The notes: generated from the sequence alone by a model not told the origin. Shown: positions 26,101 through 34,233, counted from the stretch's first letter. The stretch is 64,000 bases of DNA from Chitinophaga niabensis (GCF_039545795.1 NZ_CP154260.1:5647001-5711000); one strand, 5' to 3'. Translations and numbers: made by a program.

Positions 26101-26705
26101 CCATCAGCCTGGGCGCCCCGCGTTTCCCCTTTGATCTGAACGGATACACCGGGTAATGGTGTTCCATTCTCTCCATCTGTAATGCGGCCGGTCACTTTCA
26201 CTTTACGTACCGTGTCTGCTGCTACGCCTGTGATCATCATGGCAGAAGCGCCATTGAGTTTCATCATGGGCATAGTGTTCGTAGACTCATCGCCGTTAGT
26301 GTCCTGTTTTGCGGGGCCGGATGACTTTGGGCGGGGAGCTTTATCTTCTGGTAACGGAACGATGGCCCAGGTATTGGGCTGAACAGATTGGGCCTGCAAA
26401 CCATGCGGCGTCAGCAGGGCTTTGAGCATCTCTTCTACATTGTTGAATCCTTCCGTAGAAAAATTCACTTTTACATTGGGTAACTTTTTTGCTTCATACA
26501 GCAGATCAATTTTGTACTCCTTGTGGATCTCTTTTAGCAACTGTACCAGTGTTTTCTCCCTGGCTTTTTCAGACGTGGGTTGCTGCCAGAATTCTGGTTG
26601 GCGGATAACAGCCAGTTCCTGCCAGGGGCCTGCTACAGACCAGCTCGAAGTGGCTGTTGATACCGCAACCAGTAAGGCGCTTCGCAACAATAGTTTAGCT
26701 TTCAT
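23190..26705 (-). CDS. SusC/RagA family TonB-linked outer-membrane protein with STN domain
   Basis: A 1171-residue TonB-dependent transporter. Signal peptide (about 1-25), then a Secretin/TonB N-terminal STN domain (about 50-115: TLVQLLKEIHKEYKIDLLYEA, NVEEMLKALL). The STN domain signals to a FecR/sigma pair. A carboxypeptidase-regulatory-like domain follows (about 168-250: GRITDGENGTPLPGVSVQIKG), then the plug (VVVGYGTQRKSLVTGAISSV, EPLYIIDGMR, VLKDAASAAIYGAEGANGVVIITT) and the barrel ending GLSFSF. The STN domain matches the upstream FecR and ECF sigma genes, so transcription is probably substrate-induced by cell-surface signalling. Confidence 0.93.
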   Translation of the reverse strand: MKAKLLLRSALLVAVSTATSSWSVAGPWQELAVIRQPEFWQQPTSEKAREKTLVQLLKEIHKEYKIDLLYEAKKLPNVKVNFSTEGFNNVEEMLKALLTPHGLQAQSVQPNTWAIVPLPEDKAPRPKSSGPAKQDTNGDESTNTMPMMKLNGASAMMITGVAADTVRKVKVTGRITDGENGTPLPGVSVQIKGETRGAQADGEGKYSLDVSTGKTLVFSLLGYEGKEVVVAGDRSIDVTLDVSNRALNEVVVVGYGTQRKSLVTGAISSVRAADIASVSSSRIEQALQGRTAGVTVLPVSGSPGSGMRVRIRGTGSNGSSEPLYIIDGMRAGGIEYLDPSEIASMEVLKDAASAAIYGAEGANGVVIITTKSGPKDGSTRVDYSMQYGRQSIKNPMKMMNAEQYTQYVKDAGTPGTIPDPAAWKGKTGTEWFEEIAQTAPLQRHALTISGGSEKSSYLIGGTLFRQDGVIGGDRARFDRYTVRINTDHKVKPWLTVGNRLSYAYHKRNGVTEDDEFGSVISNAILLDPLMPTVFTGPLSTRAQNALNAGFNLVKDPNGRYYGVSDYVFGEAGNPLAQMAITRDGTAQHKIVGSLYAEAELMKGLKLTSRFGLDAAFLRNHGWHPTFWFSAERMNTVPGSFDKNENWYNWQWENYLTYNKKVGQHDFTVMAGMSSLKRGYDRLEGTASGMFKERDNFSYPDFMPDDQDRIAGTQTSTTMVSYYGRLLYDYKGKYLFNATLRRDGSSLLPPENTWGTFPSVSAGWIVSNEAFFPNIPLNYLKLRASWGRNGSIANINIGDWQALITTQNISYPDVNDNFFVGAEPANLENRHLKWEASEQFDVGADMGFFDNRLSFTVDYYNKITRGLLTPGSAPNVVGNVLRIVNGGTVSNKGIELELSYRNDQKNAFTYEIGANMTTIKNEVTSSNEFVDRIAGSGVGVGWTASWFEKGLPIWYFRGYKTAGIFQNQKQVDDYLAKTTMTVNPKPGDPIIVDTDGDGVISNSDHTNIGSPHPDVIFGGRVNLAFKGFDLLVFVQGQIGNEVLMGFNRVDRPTGNRPAFFYTDRWTGEGSTNTWFAPNTSSEFVYNSDFMLFDGSYTRIRQLQLGYTLPASLLKRAKIRNARIYASLDNYFTFTKYKGMDPEAGSEDNNSLGIDRGVYPIPRTALVGLSFSF

Positions 26706-26820
26706 AATATGGAATGTTAATTGTGGGTAAACGATTTTGGTAGATACACTTTGGGCCTTCAGTCTTGTTACAAGCTGTCAGTAAACCCCGATTTAGCGCT
26801 GTTTTTAAATTATTGTTAGG

Positions 26821-27696
26821 TTATTCTTTATTCTTAAATACCAGCTGGCCGTCCTTTGCTTCAATTTGGATGTTCATAGTGATGGACAATGCCCGCGAAA
26901 GCTGCGTGATATCCTCTGCGTAAAGATCCCCGCTGATCTTTTTGTGGTTGATCTCGTCGTCTAAGACCAACACTTCATAGCCGAATTTTGTTAAGATGAT
27001 GGATGATATCTCTGCAATAGAAGTATTTTCAAAATGATACCGGTGATTCCGCCAGTCTGCTATTAACTCTGTATTCACGGCTTCCCGGAGTTTGGATTGA
27101 TGTTTTTCCACCTGCACTTCATCTCCCGGTTTCATCATAAACACCTTATCACTGGCTGTCAGCTGTACCTTTCCCTCTTTCAGGGAAACGGTGGTGCGCG
27201 CGCCTAACATATTCACATTGAACTTTGTACCCAATACCGCTACGTCAATTTCATCCGTATGTACAATGAACTGTGCATTCCCCGCACCGGGCTTTTTGGT
27301 GATCTCAAAGTAAGCCTCCCCATCCAGCCAAACACTACGGCTTTCCGCAGGATCCCACTCCATGGGTATACGCAATGTGGAGTTCGCATTAAGGTAGACG
27401 ATCGAACTGTCCGGAAGTACCACCTGTTTGATCTCCCCATAGGCAGTATGGTAACTCTTGGTGCTATTGGAAACAATCGTACAATAGATATTATAGGCTG
27501 CATACCCCAGTAATGGCAACAACACGGCTGCTGCCAGGGCCCTTACAACAATACGCCTTACCATCCCGGACTTTTTCCGGGAAATAGCCGTTTCAATCTG
27601 CTGCCAGCTTTCTTTTGTTTTTTCTTCCGGCACTGCTTTACGCCGGAAGCGGATAGGAGAACTGCCTGGATCTTGCGGTACGGATGGATCTTCCAT
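26821..27696 (-). CDS. FecR-family anti-sigma factor
   Basis: A 291-residue inner-membrane anti-sigma/signal transducer. The cytosolic N-terminus (about 1-45) includes KESWQQIETAISRKK. One transmembrane helix follows (about 46-70, VVRALAAAVLLPLLGYAAY). The periplasmic FecR domain (about 85-190) has YGEIKQVVLPDSSIVYLNANSTL and RSVWLDGEAYFEI, and the C-terminal domain 218-291 is DUF4974-like (FENTSIAEISSIILTKFGYEV). It lies between the sigma and SusC genes and should hold the sigma factor until SusC's STN domain signals substrate. Confidence 0.92.
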   Translation of the reverse strand: MEDPSVPQDPGSSPIRFRRKAVPEEKTKESWQQIETAISRKKSGMVRRIVVRALAAAVLLPLLGYAAYNIYCTIVSNSTKSYHTAYGEIKQVVLPDSSIVYLNANSTLRIPMEWDPAESRSVWLDGEAYFEITKKPGAGNAQFIVHTDEIDVAVLGTKFNVNMLGARTTVSLKEGKVQLTASDKVFMMKPGDEVQVEKHQSKLREAVNTELIADWRNHRYHFENTSIAEISSIILTKFGYEVLVLDDEINHKKISGDLYAEDITQLSRALSITMNIQIEAKDGQLVFKNKE

Positions 27697-27758
27697 AGCG
27701 TGTTTTATTAGAAGACACGCAAACAGGCACCGGGATACTCCTTTTCAGGGAACTTTTT

Positions 27759-28346
27759 TTAAAATAAATGCAGGAACAGCCACCATAAAGGGATATGCCC
27801 CATCATTCCCCTGAGCTGGGTGAGGGCCTTATGGGCTAAATTGATCACGGACTGGTAATTCACTTTCATGATCTCCGCTATTTCTGTATAAGAAAGCTCT
27901 TCATAAAAGCGCAAATAGATCACTTCTTTCTGCCGCCGGGGTAACTGATTGAGGTACTGGCTGATCCTGGACTGCCGTTCTGTGGTTTGCTCCTGTTCTA
28001 TAATAATGTCCTCCGGCGAAAATGCGATATCGGGTTCGCTGGGGGGTAAGATCTGGAGGGTACGTAACCCGCGTAACTGGTTGAGTGCCTGCCGCCGGAG
28101 GGCCGTGAAGAAAAAAGCCCGCACATTCTGTAGCAGGCCAATGTTTTCTTTTTTATACCATATACGAATAAACACTTCCTGCACCGCATCCTGCGCAACA
28201 TCTTCATTACCAAGCATGGCGAGTGCATACCGGTATAATACCGGATGTAATTGACCGTGAATGCCGGCATACGCTCTTGCATCTCCCTGGAGCACAAGTT
28301 GCCAGGAACTGGTCAGGTCTTCACCCTGTTCATAGGCATCCGGCAT
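27759..28346 (-). CDS. ECF sigma factor controlling the downstream SusCD
   Basis: A 195-residue ECF sigma-70 factor. Region 2: AYAGIHGQLHPVLYRYALAMLGNEDVAQDAVQEVFIRIW and NVRAFFFTALRRQALNQLR. Region 4: LNQLPRRQKEVIYLRFYEELSYTEIAEIMKVNYQSVINLAHKALTQLR. It ends in a hydrophobic IPLWWLFLHLF tail. It is followed 63 nt later by its FecR partner and then SusCD, the common Bacteroidota regulatory arrangement for nutrient uptake. Confidence 0.92.
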   Translation of the reverse strand: MPDAYEQGEDLTSSWQLVLQGDARAYAGIHGQLHPVLYRYALAMLGNEDVAQDAVQEVFIRIWYKKENIGLLQNVRAFFFTALRRQALNQLRGLRTLQILPPSEPDIAFSPEDIIIEQEQTTERQSRISQYLNQLPRRQKEVIYLRFYEELSYTEIAEIMKVNYQSVINLAHKALTQLRGMMGHIPLWWLFLHLF

Positions 28347-28417
28347 GGGTGAGCTTGGGTTTTTTATTGGAATGTGGAATCGCTGTCACTTCATGTAAAA
28401 TAACGAATCTCATCGAA

Positions 28418-28708
28418 ATAAAAAGGAAAAGGCACAAGCTGAAGCTTGCGCCCGTTATATTAGCAGCATATTCCTATAAGGCGTTTTTGAATGATGCGGG
28501 AAGCAGAACACGGAAAAAAAGTGCCCTGCATCCGCACCTCCGCTTGCGTGTAGCGGGGAGGTTTGTCAATCTAAAAGATCTCAGTTCTCAGTAAACATAG
28601 CGTGTACGCCATTACCATGCTGGCGGCAGCATGCACGGGTATTGCTATTTATCGGATCAGGCAATTGGGGGCTTACTCCGGGGTCGTTTACTTCGCAATT
28701 AGTTTCCT
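28418..28708 (-). ncRNA. candidate small RNA upstream of the sigma factor
   Basis: On the minus strand, TACCTTTG (28721-28714) matches the -7 consensus, predicting a start near 28708. About 290 nt downstream, a 10-bp stem GGCGCAAGCT/AGCTTGTGCC (28431-28452) is followed by TTTTCCTTTTT, a standard terminator. Inside, CCTC-CGCT pairs with AGCG-GAGG (28537-28561). No frame longer than about 15 codons is present. It could equally be a leader of the sigma gene with premature termination. Confidence 0.3.
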
Positions 28709-28742
28709 TGCAGCAAAGGTAGAAGGCTTTGATCTAAAGCCA

Positions 28743-28759
28743 ACCACATAAAGATGTGA
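28743..28759. promoter_or_regulatory. ACCACAT-N4-ATGTG dyad, copy 1
   Basis: ACCACAT-AAAG-ATGTGA, centred 57 nt upstream of the kinase -7 element and about 70 nt upstream of its likely transcription start. It shares a 12-base stretch (CCAACCACATAA) with copy 2 at the end of the kinase gene. It is a candidate binding site for the neighbouring LuxR-type regulator. Confidence 0.5.
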
Positions 28760-28807
28760 AATGTCTTTTTTAATGCTTCAATTGCTGAATTAATGGAATT
28801 AAGCAAT

Positions 28808-28815
28808 TATTTTTG
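28808..28815 (+). promoter_or_regulatory. -7 element of the histidine kinase gene
   Basis: TATTTTTG matches TAnnTTTG and lies 16 nt before ATG 28832. Confidence 0.5.
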
Positions 28816-28831
28816 AGGAGAGCATTAATCT

Positions 28832-31800
28832 ATGTACATGATCCGCAAGGAAAAGCAGCTGCTACTCTCTGTGTTGTTCCTGCTTTTTCAACTGGCTGCA
28901 AAGCCCCAATCCCAATCTTATCTCTTCTCCCGCCTCAATGTGGAAGACGGTTTGCGCAGCAATTATGTGACGGCCATTTTCCAGGATACCAAAGGTTTTA
29001 TGTGGATAGGTACGGAAGGAGGGCTCCAACGCTACGATGGCAAACAATTTGAATACTTCCCCTTTGAGGGCATACCGGAGATCTATCATGAAAAGGTACA
29101 GCGCATCCTGGAAGGAAAGAACAATACCCTCTGGATCGCTTATAACTCCTGCATCGTCACCTATAATTATGTAACAGGCAAAGCACGCAAAATACTGGTT
29201 CTGCACCAGCATATTGAAAAGAACTTCCAGGCCACGCAGTTCTTTATAGACAGTCGTGGTAACACCTGGCTCTGCACTACAGACCACGGTACTTTTTTGT
29301 ATGAAGAAAAAGCACTGGCATTCATCCCCTTCTCTAAATTCTTCGCCCCCGCCGGTTTCAATATCGTCAATGTAGCAGAGGACCCTGTTACGCATAATTA
29401 CTGGCTGGGTACCAATATCGGGATCTGTATGCTGGACTATGCGCAGAAGATCTGTTATACGCCACAGAACAATCCCCGTAACATTCCGCTCCTGAATACC
29501 CCGCAGCTACAGGTAAACGTTACCCGTTTATTCGGCAGTTCCAAACGTGGCCTGTTCATTAATACCTGGCTTCGCAATGCAGAAAGGCCCCGTTTCTATC
29601 ATTATGATCTGCAAACCGGGGTGCTCACAGAACAGCATAAAGACCAGGGCCATATGTCCCAGTTGATAGAAGATAGCCGCGGGAATATTTGGGCTGCAGG
29701 AGACCGCTTACTTCGATTCACCCCGGATGGCCACCAGCTGGAGATATTCGAACGTAACCAGTTCGCCCGCAATGGCCTGGACTATTCAGAGATGTTCGCC
29801 CTCGCAGAAGACAATATGCAGAACCTCTGGATAGGTACCAGCAATGGCCTGTTCATCTTCAATTATGCCAAACAGCAATTCCATACAGTGATCTACTGGC
29901 CGGAGAGTTACAAACACTCGCCCCCTTTACTGGAAGCCACTGATATCTGGCAACATCCTAATGGAGACGTATGGGTGAGCAGCTGGGGATATGGGGTACT
30001 GGTATTCGACAGTTCCATCACCCGGTTAAAAAAACGCCTGTTCCACCCCTCCAATACTACCATCAACATGGCCTTTTGCATGTTGCCCCTGCCGGATGGA
30101 AAAGTACTGATCGGCGCACAGCATGCTAACCTATGGATCGTAGATCCCAAAACATGGAAAGTGGAATACCGTGTATTGAAAGAACTGGATAACCGCTCCA
30201 TCCGTTGCATGACGCTGGACAAACAGGGGAAGGTATGGCTGGGCACACAAAGAGGTATCGTAGCAAAATGGGACCTCCAACGTAATAACATCCGCACTTT
30301 CACAGATAGTTTTTATACGCAGGGCCGTTATCTCTGGAACCATATTCAGGATATTTATGCAGACGAGGATAATTTCATCTGGGTAGGTACCATGTACAAT
30401 GGCCTGTTGAAAATGGATACCGCCGGCCATGTAATGCAACGTTATGCAGCTGATGAACGCGCTCACCTCTTACCCACCAGCGATATCCGCAACATCTTCC
30501 CCATGGGAGATCACAAACTCCTGATCGCAGCAGGCGGCATCGTACTGCTGGATACGAAAAAGGATAAAGTGCTTTCAACTATTACGCAGGAAGATGGATT
30601 GCCCGTTGGCGCCATCACCAATGTGCAGCCCCTCAATGATCAGAACATCCTGTTCACTACAAACTTCAGCGCAGGCAAAGCTAATCTCACCAAACGCAAA
30701 GTAGTGCACTACGGCAGGAAATACGGGATTGCAGATGAAACCTTTGAATCCCCCGCCAGTTACAAACTGCGGGATGGCCGCGTAGTGTTGGGCAGTACCA
30801 AAAACATTATCTTCTTTGAACCGGATAGCCTGCAGGACCCTGTTCCGCCTCCTGATGTACGCATCCATTATTTTAAAACAGACGGGGACCTGGTGACGCC
30901 TTATCAGCCCATGATGGAGAATGCTGATCCCGAAATAAACCTGCGGTACCAGGATTGCAATTTCACCATCGGTTATATTTCCCTCGCCTATCTCGAACAG
31001 GATAATCTCAGTTATTCTTACCGTTTAGAAGGAATAGACAATGGCTGGGTAAAAGCAGGCAACCGCAGGTATGTGACCTACACCAATCTTGCTCCCGGCA
31101 CTTATACCTTCCAGGTATATTGCGAGAACGGAGAAGGCATGCAAAGCCAGCACATCACTTCCATCCGTATTGTACTGGCTTCGCCTATCTGGCAGAAAGG
31201 ATGGTTTTACGGGCTGATCATATTACTCATCGCCGGCATCATTTATCTCATTCACCGCATCCGTGTGAATCGTATCATGTCCACCGAAAAAGTAAGGCGT
31301 CGCATTGCACGGGACTTACATGATGATATGGGCTCCACGCTCACTTCCATTAATATCATGAGTGCCATGGCCAGGAGGAACGCAGCCCTGGCAGACCTCA
31401 GTAAAACACAGGAATTCCTGGTGAAGATCGGCGACAGTACCACCCGCATGATGGAAAGCATGGACGATATTGTGTGGAGCATCAACCCCATGAACGATAA
31501 CCTGCAAAGAGTGATTGCCAGGATGCGTGAATTCACAACAGGTGTACTGGAAGGCCGGCAGATAGCATTCACATTTTCCATCGATGATAAGATCTTCAAC
31601 CGCAGGCTGCAACTGGAAAGCCGGCACGACTTCTTCATGATCTATAAAGAAACCATCACCAATATCGCCAAATATGCCCAATGTACTTTTGTAGACATCC
31701 GCATTCAGTTACGCAAAGGCAAACTGGTACTACGTGTACAGGATAACGGCGTAGGCTTTGATGTGAATGATGCAAATGAAGGAGATGGATTGATGAATAT

Positions 31801-31894
31801 GCAACGCAGGGCACACCGCATGAAAGGCCATCTTAATATTCAGTCACAACCCGGAAAAGGCACCGTGATCACGCTCATGTTCCCAACCACATAA
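28832..31894 (+). CDS. two-component propeller sensor histidine kinase
   Basis: A 1020-residue membrane kinase. A signal/anchor (about 1-26) is followed by a periplasmic sensor made of repeated propeller units (NYVTAIFQDTKGFMWIGTEGGLQRYDG, IEDSRGNIWAAG, DNMQNLWIGTSNGL and more). A Y_Y_Y domain comes next (about 700-780, LSYSYRLEGIDNGWVKAG), then one transmembrane helix (about 790-808). The cytosolic HisKA_3 domain has phospho-acceptor His830 in RRRIARDLHDDMGS, followed by a HATPase (DNGVGFDVN, GDGLMNMQRRAHRMKG). Unlike classic hybrid systems it has no receiver domain; the receiver is the next gene. Such sensors usually detect glycan fragments. Confidence 0.93.
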   Translation: MYMIRKEKQLLLSVLFLLFQLAAKPQSQSYLFSRLNVEDGLRSNYVTAIFQDTKGFMWIGTEGGLQRYDGKQFEYFPFEGIPEIYHEKVQRILEGKNNTLWIAYNSCIVTYNYVTGKARKILVLHQHIEKNFQATQFFIDSRGNTWLCTTDHGTFLYEEKALAFIPFSKFFAPAGFNIVNVAEDPVTHNYWLGTNIGICMLDYAQKICYTPQNNPRNIPLLNTPQLQVNVTRLFGSSKRGLFINTWLRNAERPRFYHYDLQTGVLTEQHKDQGHMSQLIEDSRGNIWAAGDRLLRFTPDGHQLEIFERNQFARNGLDYSEMFALAEDNMQNLWIGTSNGLFIFNYAKQQFHTVIYWPESYKHSPPLLEATDIWQHPNGDVWVSSWGYGVLVFDSSITRLKKRLFHPSNTTINMAFCMLPLPDGKVLIGAQHANLWIVDPKTWKVEYRVLKELDNRSIRCMTLDKQGKVWLGTQRGIVAKWDLQRNNIRTFTDSFYTQGRYLWNHIQDIYADEDNFIWVGTMYNGLLKMDTAGHVMQRYAADERAHLLPTSDIRNIFPMGDHKLLIAAGGIVLLDTKKDKVLSTITQEDGLPVGAITNVQPLNDQNILFTTNFSAGKANLTKRKVVHYGRKYGIADETFESPASYKLRDGRVVLGSTKNIIFFEPDSLQDPVPPPDVRIHYFKTDGDLVTPYQPMMENADPEINLRYQDCNFTIGYISLAYLEQDNLSYSYRLEGIDNGWVKAGNRRYVTYTNLAPGTYTFQVYCENGEGMQSQHITSIRIVLASPIWQKGWFYGLIILLIAGIIYLIHRIRVNRIMSTEKVRRRIARDLHDDMGSTLTSINIMSAMARRNAALADLSKTQEFLVKIGDSTTRMMESMDDIVWSINPMNDNLQRVIARMREFTTGVLEGRQIAFTFSIDDKIFNRRLQLESRHDFFMIYKETITNIAKYAQCTFVDIRIQLRKGKLVLRVQDNGVGFDVNDANEGDGLMNMQRRAHRMKGHLNIQSQPGKGTVITLMFPTT

Positions 31895-31906
31895 CCATGT
31901 GGTTGG
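31883..31906. promoter_or_regulatory. intercistronic hairpin and ACCACAT-N4-ATGTG dyad, copy 2
   Basis: CCAACCACAT-AACC-ATGTGGTTGG, a perfect 10-bp inverted repeat spanning the kinase TAA. There is no T-tract, so it is not a normal terminator. An ATG at 31897 lies in the right arm and would be occluded, which supports the regulator start at 31951. Confidence 0.55.
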
Positions 31907-31950
31907 CAGAACCGGTCAGGCATGTTACCTTTACCGAACATTCCATTACC

Positions 31951-32583
31951 ATGATTCGAATTGTGTTATACGAGGATAACACCAAACTGCGAGAGAACTT
32001 AACATTACTGATCGATGGAGCAAACGACTTTATAGTATGCGGCGCATTCAAGAACTGCGACCATATTCTGCAACAAACGCAAGAGCTGCTTCCTGACGTA
32101 ATATTAATGGACATCGATATGCCGGGTACCAATGGCATTCAGGGCCTACGGATCATCCGTTCACAATACCCCGATCTTCCCATTCTCATGCTCACGGTGT
32201 TTGATGATAACCAGCATGTTTTTGATGCCATCAAAGCGGGTGCAGATGGATACCTCCTGAAAAAAACATCCCCCGAAAAATTACTGGAATACATACACGA
32301 AGTATATGAAGGCGGTGCCCCCATGACCTCTTCTATCGCCCGGCAGGTATTACATCTCTTTGCCCGCCAGCCTTCTGACAAGAATGATACCTATCATCTT
32401 TCAGAGCGGGAAAAAGAAGTGCTGCAATTACTGGTAAATGGTTACAGTTATAAAATGATCGCGGGAGAGATCTTCATTTCTATAGATACCGTACGCTCAC
32501 ATATTAAAAAGATCTACGAGAAATTACATGTTAACTCAAAATCGGAAGCTGTAGCCAAGGCCTTCAGGGACAAGCTGGTGTAA
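31951..32583 (+). CDS. NarL/LuxR-type response regulator
   Basis: A 210-residue regulator from ATG 31951 (MIRIVLYEDN). Receiver domain at 1-120 with acidic pocket Glu8-Asp9, phospho-acceptor Asp54 (LMDIDMPG), Thr/Lys switch positions in MLTVFDD and YLLKKTSPEKLL. The C-terminal LuxR-type helix-turn-helix lies at about 145-205 (LSEREKEVLQLLVNGYSYKMIAGEIFISIDTVRSHIKKIYEKLHV). It is the cognate partner of the kinase ending 56 nt upstream. Regulators of this family bind inverted repeats, and three such repeats flank this gene and its neighbours. Confidence 0.93.
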   Translation: MIRIVLYEDNTKLRENLTLLIDGANDFIVCGAFKNCDHILQQTQELLPDVILMDIDMPGTNGIQGLRIIRSQYPDLPILMLTVFDDNQHVFDAIKAGADGYLLKKTSPEKLLEYIHEVYEGGAPMTSSIARQVLHLFARQPSDKNDTYHLSEREKEVLQLLVNGYSYKMIAGEIFISIDTVRSHIKKIYEKLHVNSKSEAVAKAFRDKLV

Positions 32584-32683
32584 GCAACATGCTTCAAAAA
32601 CCATAGTCAAGGCTTTTAAACACCGATCTGGTTTTCACATTCCCATCTAGTTACAACCACTCATCCTCACACGTTCGTTGTAA

Positions 32684-32700
32684 ACCACATCGATATGTGA
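32684..32700. promoter_or_regulatory. ACCACAT-N4-ATGTG dyad, copy 3
   Basis: ACCACAT-CGAT-ATGTGA lies 53 nt before the predicted start of the YD-repeat lipoprotein gene. Same half-sites and same 4-nt spacing as copies 1 and 2, suggesting that the lipoprotein belongs to the same regulon. Confidence 0.5.
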
Positions 32701-32752
32701 TTGTATGCTACCCCCAACTGTTGCAATTTTACAGCAACGGAAACCTAATGAC

Positions 32753-33508
32753 ATGCTTTTTAACACCCCCCTTGTGGCAGTGCTATGCATCGCCATGATC
32801 ATTTCTTGCAGGAAGGACCCCAAACCCTTGCAGCCAAATAACAATAGGTTATTGCTGAGAGTGGCAGCAGCGGATAACAACAAGGTTGATAAATTCCAGT
32901 ATGACGCGCAAGGCCAGGTGATCAGGTTTTTCTATTACCGTGGTTATGGAGACACTGCTCACCAGGAGTATACATACAAGAACAACCGCCTGCATAAAAT
33001 AATCCATTACAACGCAGAGTTCTCTGAATACTTCTATGCAGGAGATACCCTGAAAAAAATGGAGATCAGCGATGTCAACGATGGGGTAACAAACTATGTA
33101 ACATACAGCTACCGGAACGGCAAGCTGGATGAAGAACAAACATATCACCGGGAAAATGGCCAATGGGTACCGCAGCAGAAAAGAACGTACGACTATGATG
33201 CAAAAGGAAATGTTCATAAGATAGATACATACCTCGGGCCGGATCTTCAGGGAACGATCGAATATGCCCGTTACAGTGATCATCCGGATCCGTTAGAGGG
33301 TATCATACAACAAAAATACACAAAGGGGCTGCCCCGATGTGTAGAGAAAGAAATTCATTATGATGGATGGGGGAATATTGAATGGACAACGGAATACACT
33401 TATGAATATGATGCAAAAGGATACCCCCTGAAAAGAGAAACGATCTCCCGCAACCCGGATAATAATGTATTGGCCAGGTACACTGTTTTTTATTCATATG
33501 CTAATTAG
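32753..33508 (+). CDS. lipoprotein with YD/RHS-like repeats
   Basis: A 251-residue lipoprotein from ATG 32753; the signal ends IAMIISC with the lipobox Cys at about residue 20, then RKDPKP. The mature part contains repeated Tyr/Asp units (KFQYDAQGQVIRFFYY, EYTYKNNRLHKIIHY, KRTYDYDAKGNVHKI, EYTYEYDAKGYPLKRE), like YD-repeat or RHS-type strands but short and without a toxin tip. It is expected in the periplasm or on the cell surface. A dyad shared with the upstream two-component genes precedes it. Function unknown. In-frame upstream Met codons lack a signal peptide. Confidence 0.75.
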   Translation: MLFNTPLVAVLCIAMIISCRKDPKPLQPNNNRLLLRVAAADNNKVDKFQYDAQGQVIRFFYYRGYGDTAHQEYTYKNNRLHKIIHYNAEFSEYFYAGDTLKKMEISDVNDGVTNYVTYSYRNGKLDEEQTYHRENGQWVPQQKRTYDYDAKGNVHKIDTYLGPDLQGTIEYARYSDHPDPLEGIIQQKYTKGLPRCVEKEIHYDGWGNIEWTTEYTYEYDAKGYPLKRETISRNPDNNVLARYTVFYSYAN

Positions 33509-33579
33509 CCCCGGAAACATTTATTCCTTGTAATGTTTATCCCCAAAAACATTTGTTCGTAGCCCCAAAAAAGCAAAAA

Positions 33580-33610
33580 GGGCACACCACGCGTGTGCCC
33601 ATATTTTTTT
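33580..33610 (+). terminator. terminator after the YD-repeat lipoprotein
   Basis: Stem GGGCACAC/GTGTGCCC with a 5-nt loop, followed by ATATTTTTTT. Confidence 0.85.
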
Positions 33611-33661
33611 ACAACACTTTTGGCCGGTTTTTTGTTACCTATGCATCAAAACATCCAAAAA

Positions 33662-34162
33662 ATGACAAAGCAATTGATCCGCCTCTTTACAGTATTTGGA
33701 GCAGCCTCCCTGCTGCTGAGTGCCTGTGCTTCACAGCAGGGTACCCCAACTGCCGCCAGTATGGGCAAAGACGCAAAAGGAAAATGGACGCTGAACAATG
33801 TAAGTTATGACGGTTTGCCTTCCACGGCCAAGGTGACCACTGTTTTTTCCAATATTCCACCCAAATGCCTCGAGGGCAGTGACTGGAACCTGCCATCCAA
33901 TAAATACGGCAGTTTCGCTACCACTTCTTCTGCTAATGGCTGTACACCCGTTTCCCAGAACATCGTATGGTCTACCCTCAACCAGGGCGGCGTGGTGATG
34001 ATCCAGTTCAAGGAACTGCTGGAAGGGGTGAAAGCCAAAAATATCTCAGACGGGTACCGGGTGGAACTGACTTCTGTTAACAATACCTCCATGGTATGGC
34101 GCGCACCGGTTACTTATGATGGCAAAACCGCTTATATCGTATATTCTTTTACAAGGAAATAA
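33662..34162 (+). CDS. lipocalin-like lipoprotein
   Basis: A 166-residue lipoprotein from ATG 33662. The signal ends in LLLSAC (lipobox Cys about residue 21). The mature domain starts with KGKWTLNNVSYDG and continues with CLEGSDWNLPSNKYGSF, WSTLNQGGVVMIQFKEL and GYRVELTSVNNTSMVWR, a pattern of small Bacteroidota lipocalin-like lipoproteins. Two Cys (in PPKCLEG and NGCTP) may form a disulfide. Function unknown; probably binds a small hydrophobic ligand or has a structural envelope role. Terminators bound it on both sides, so it is monocistronic. Confidence 0.78.
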   Translation: MTKQLIRLFTVFGAASLLLSACASQQGTPTAASMGKDAKGKWTLNNVSYDGLPSTAKVTTVFSNIPPKCLEGSDWNLPSNKYGSFATTSSANGCTPVSQNIVWSTLNQGGVVMIQFKELLEGVKAKNISDGYRVELTSVNNTSMVWRAPVTYDGKTAYIVYSFTRK

Positions 34163-34186
34163 TTAACGGGAAACCGGCTTAAAAAA

Positions 34187-34226
34187 GGGAAAAGCAGGGC
34201 AATTTTGTCCTGCTTTTTCCTTTTTA
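34187..34226 (+). terminator. terminator after the lipocalin-like gene
   Basis: Stem GGAAAAGCAGG / CCTGCTTTTTCC with a 10-nt loop, followed by TTTTTAG. Confidence 0.75.
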
Positions 34227-34233
34227 GTTATTG

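Larger units (their letters stand above)
28347..28831. other. 485-bp divergent intergenic region with possible minus-strand RNA
   Basis: It lies between the ECF sigma gene and the kinase gene. It contains a minus-strand TACCTTTG element (28721-28714), a minus-strand terminator at 28418-28452, the first kinase dyad (28743-28759) and the kinase promoter (28808). The parts between show no coding potential in any frame beyond about 15 codons. Confidence 0.4.
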
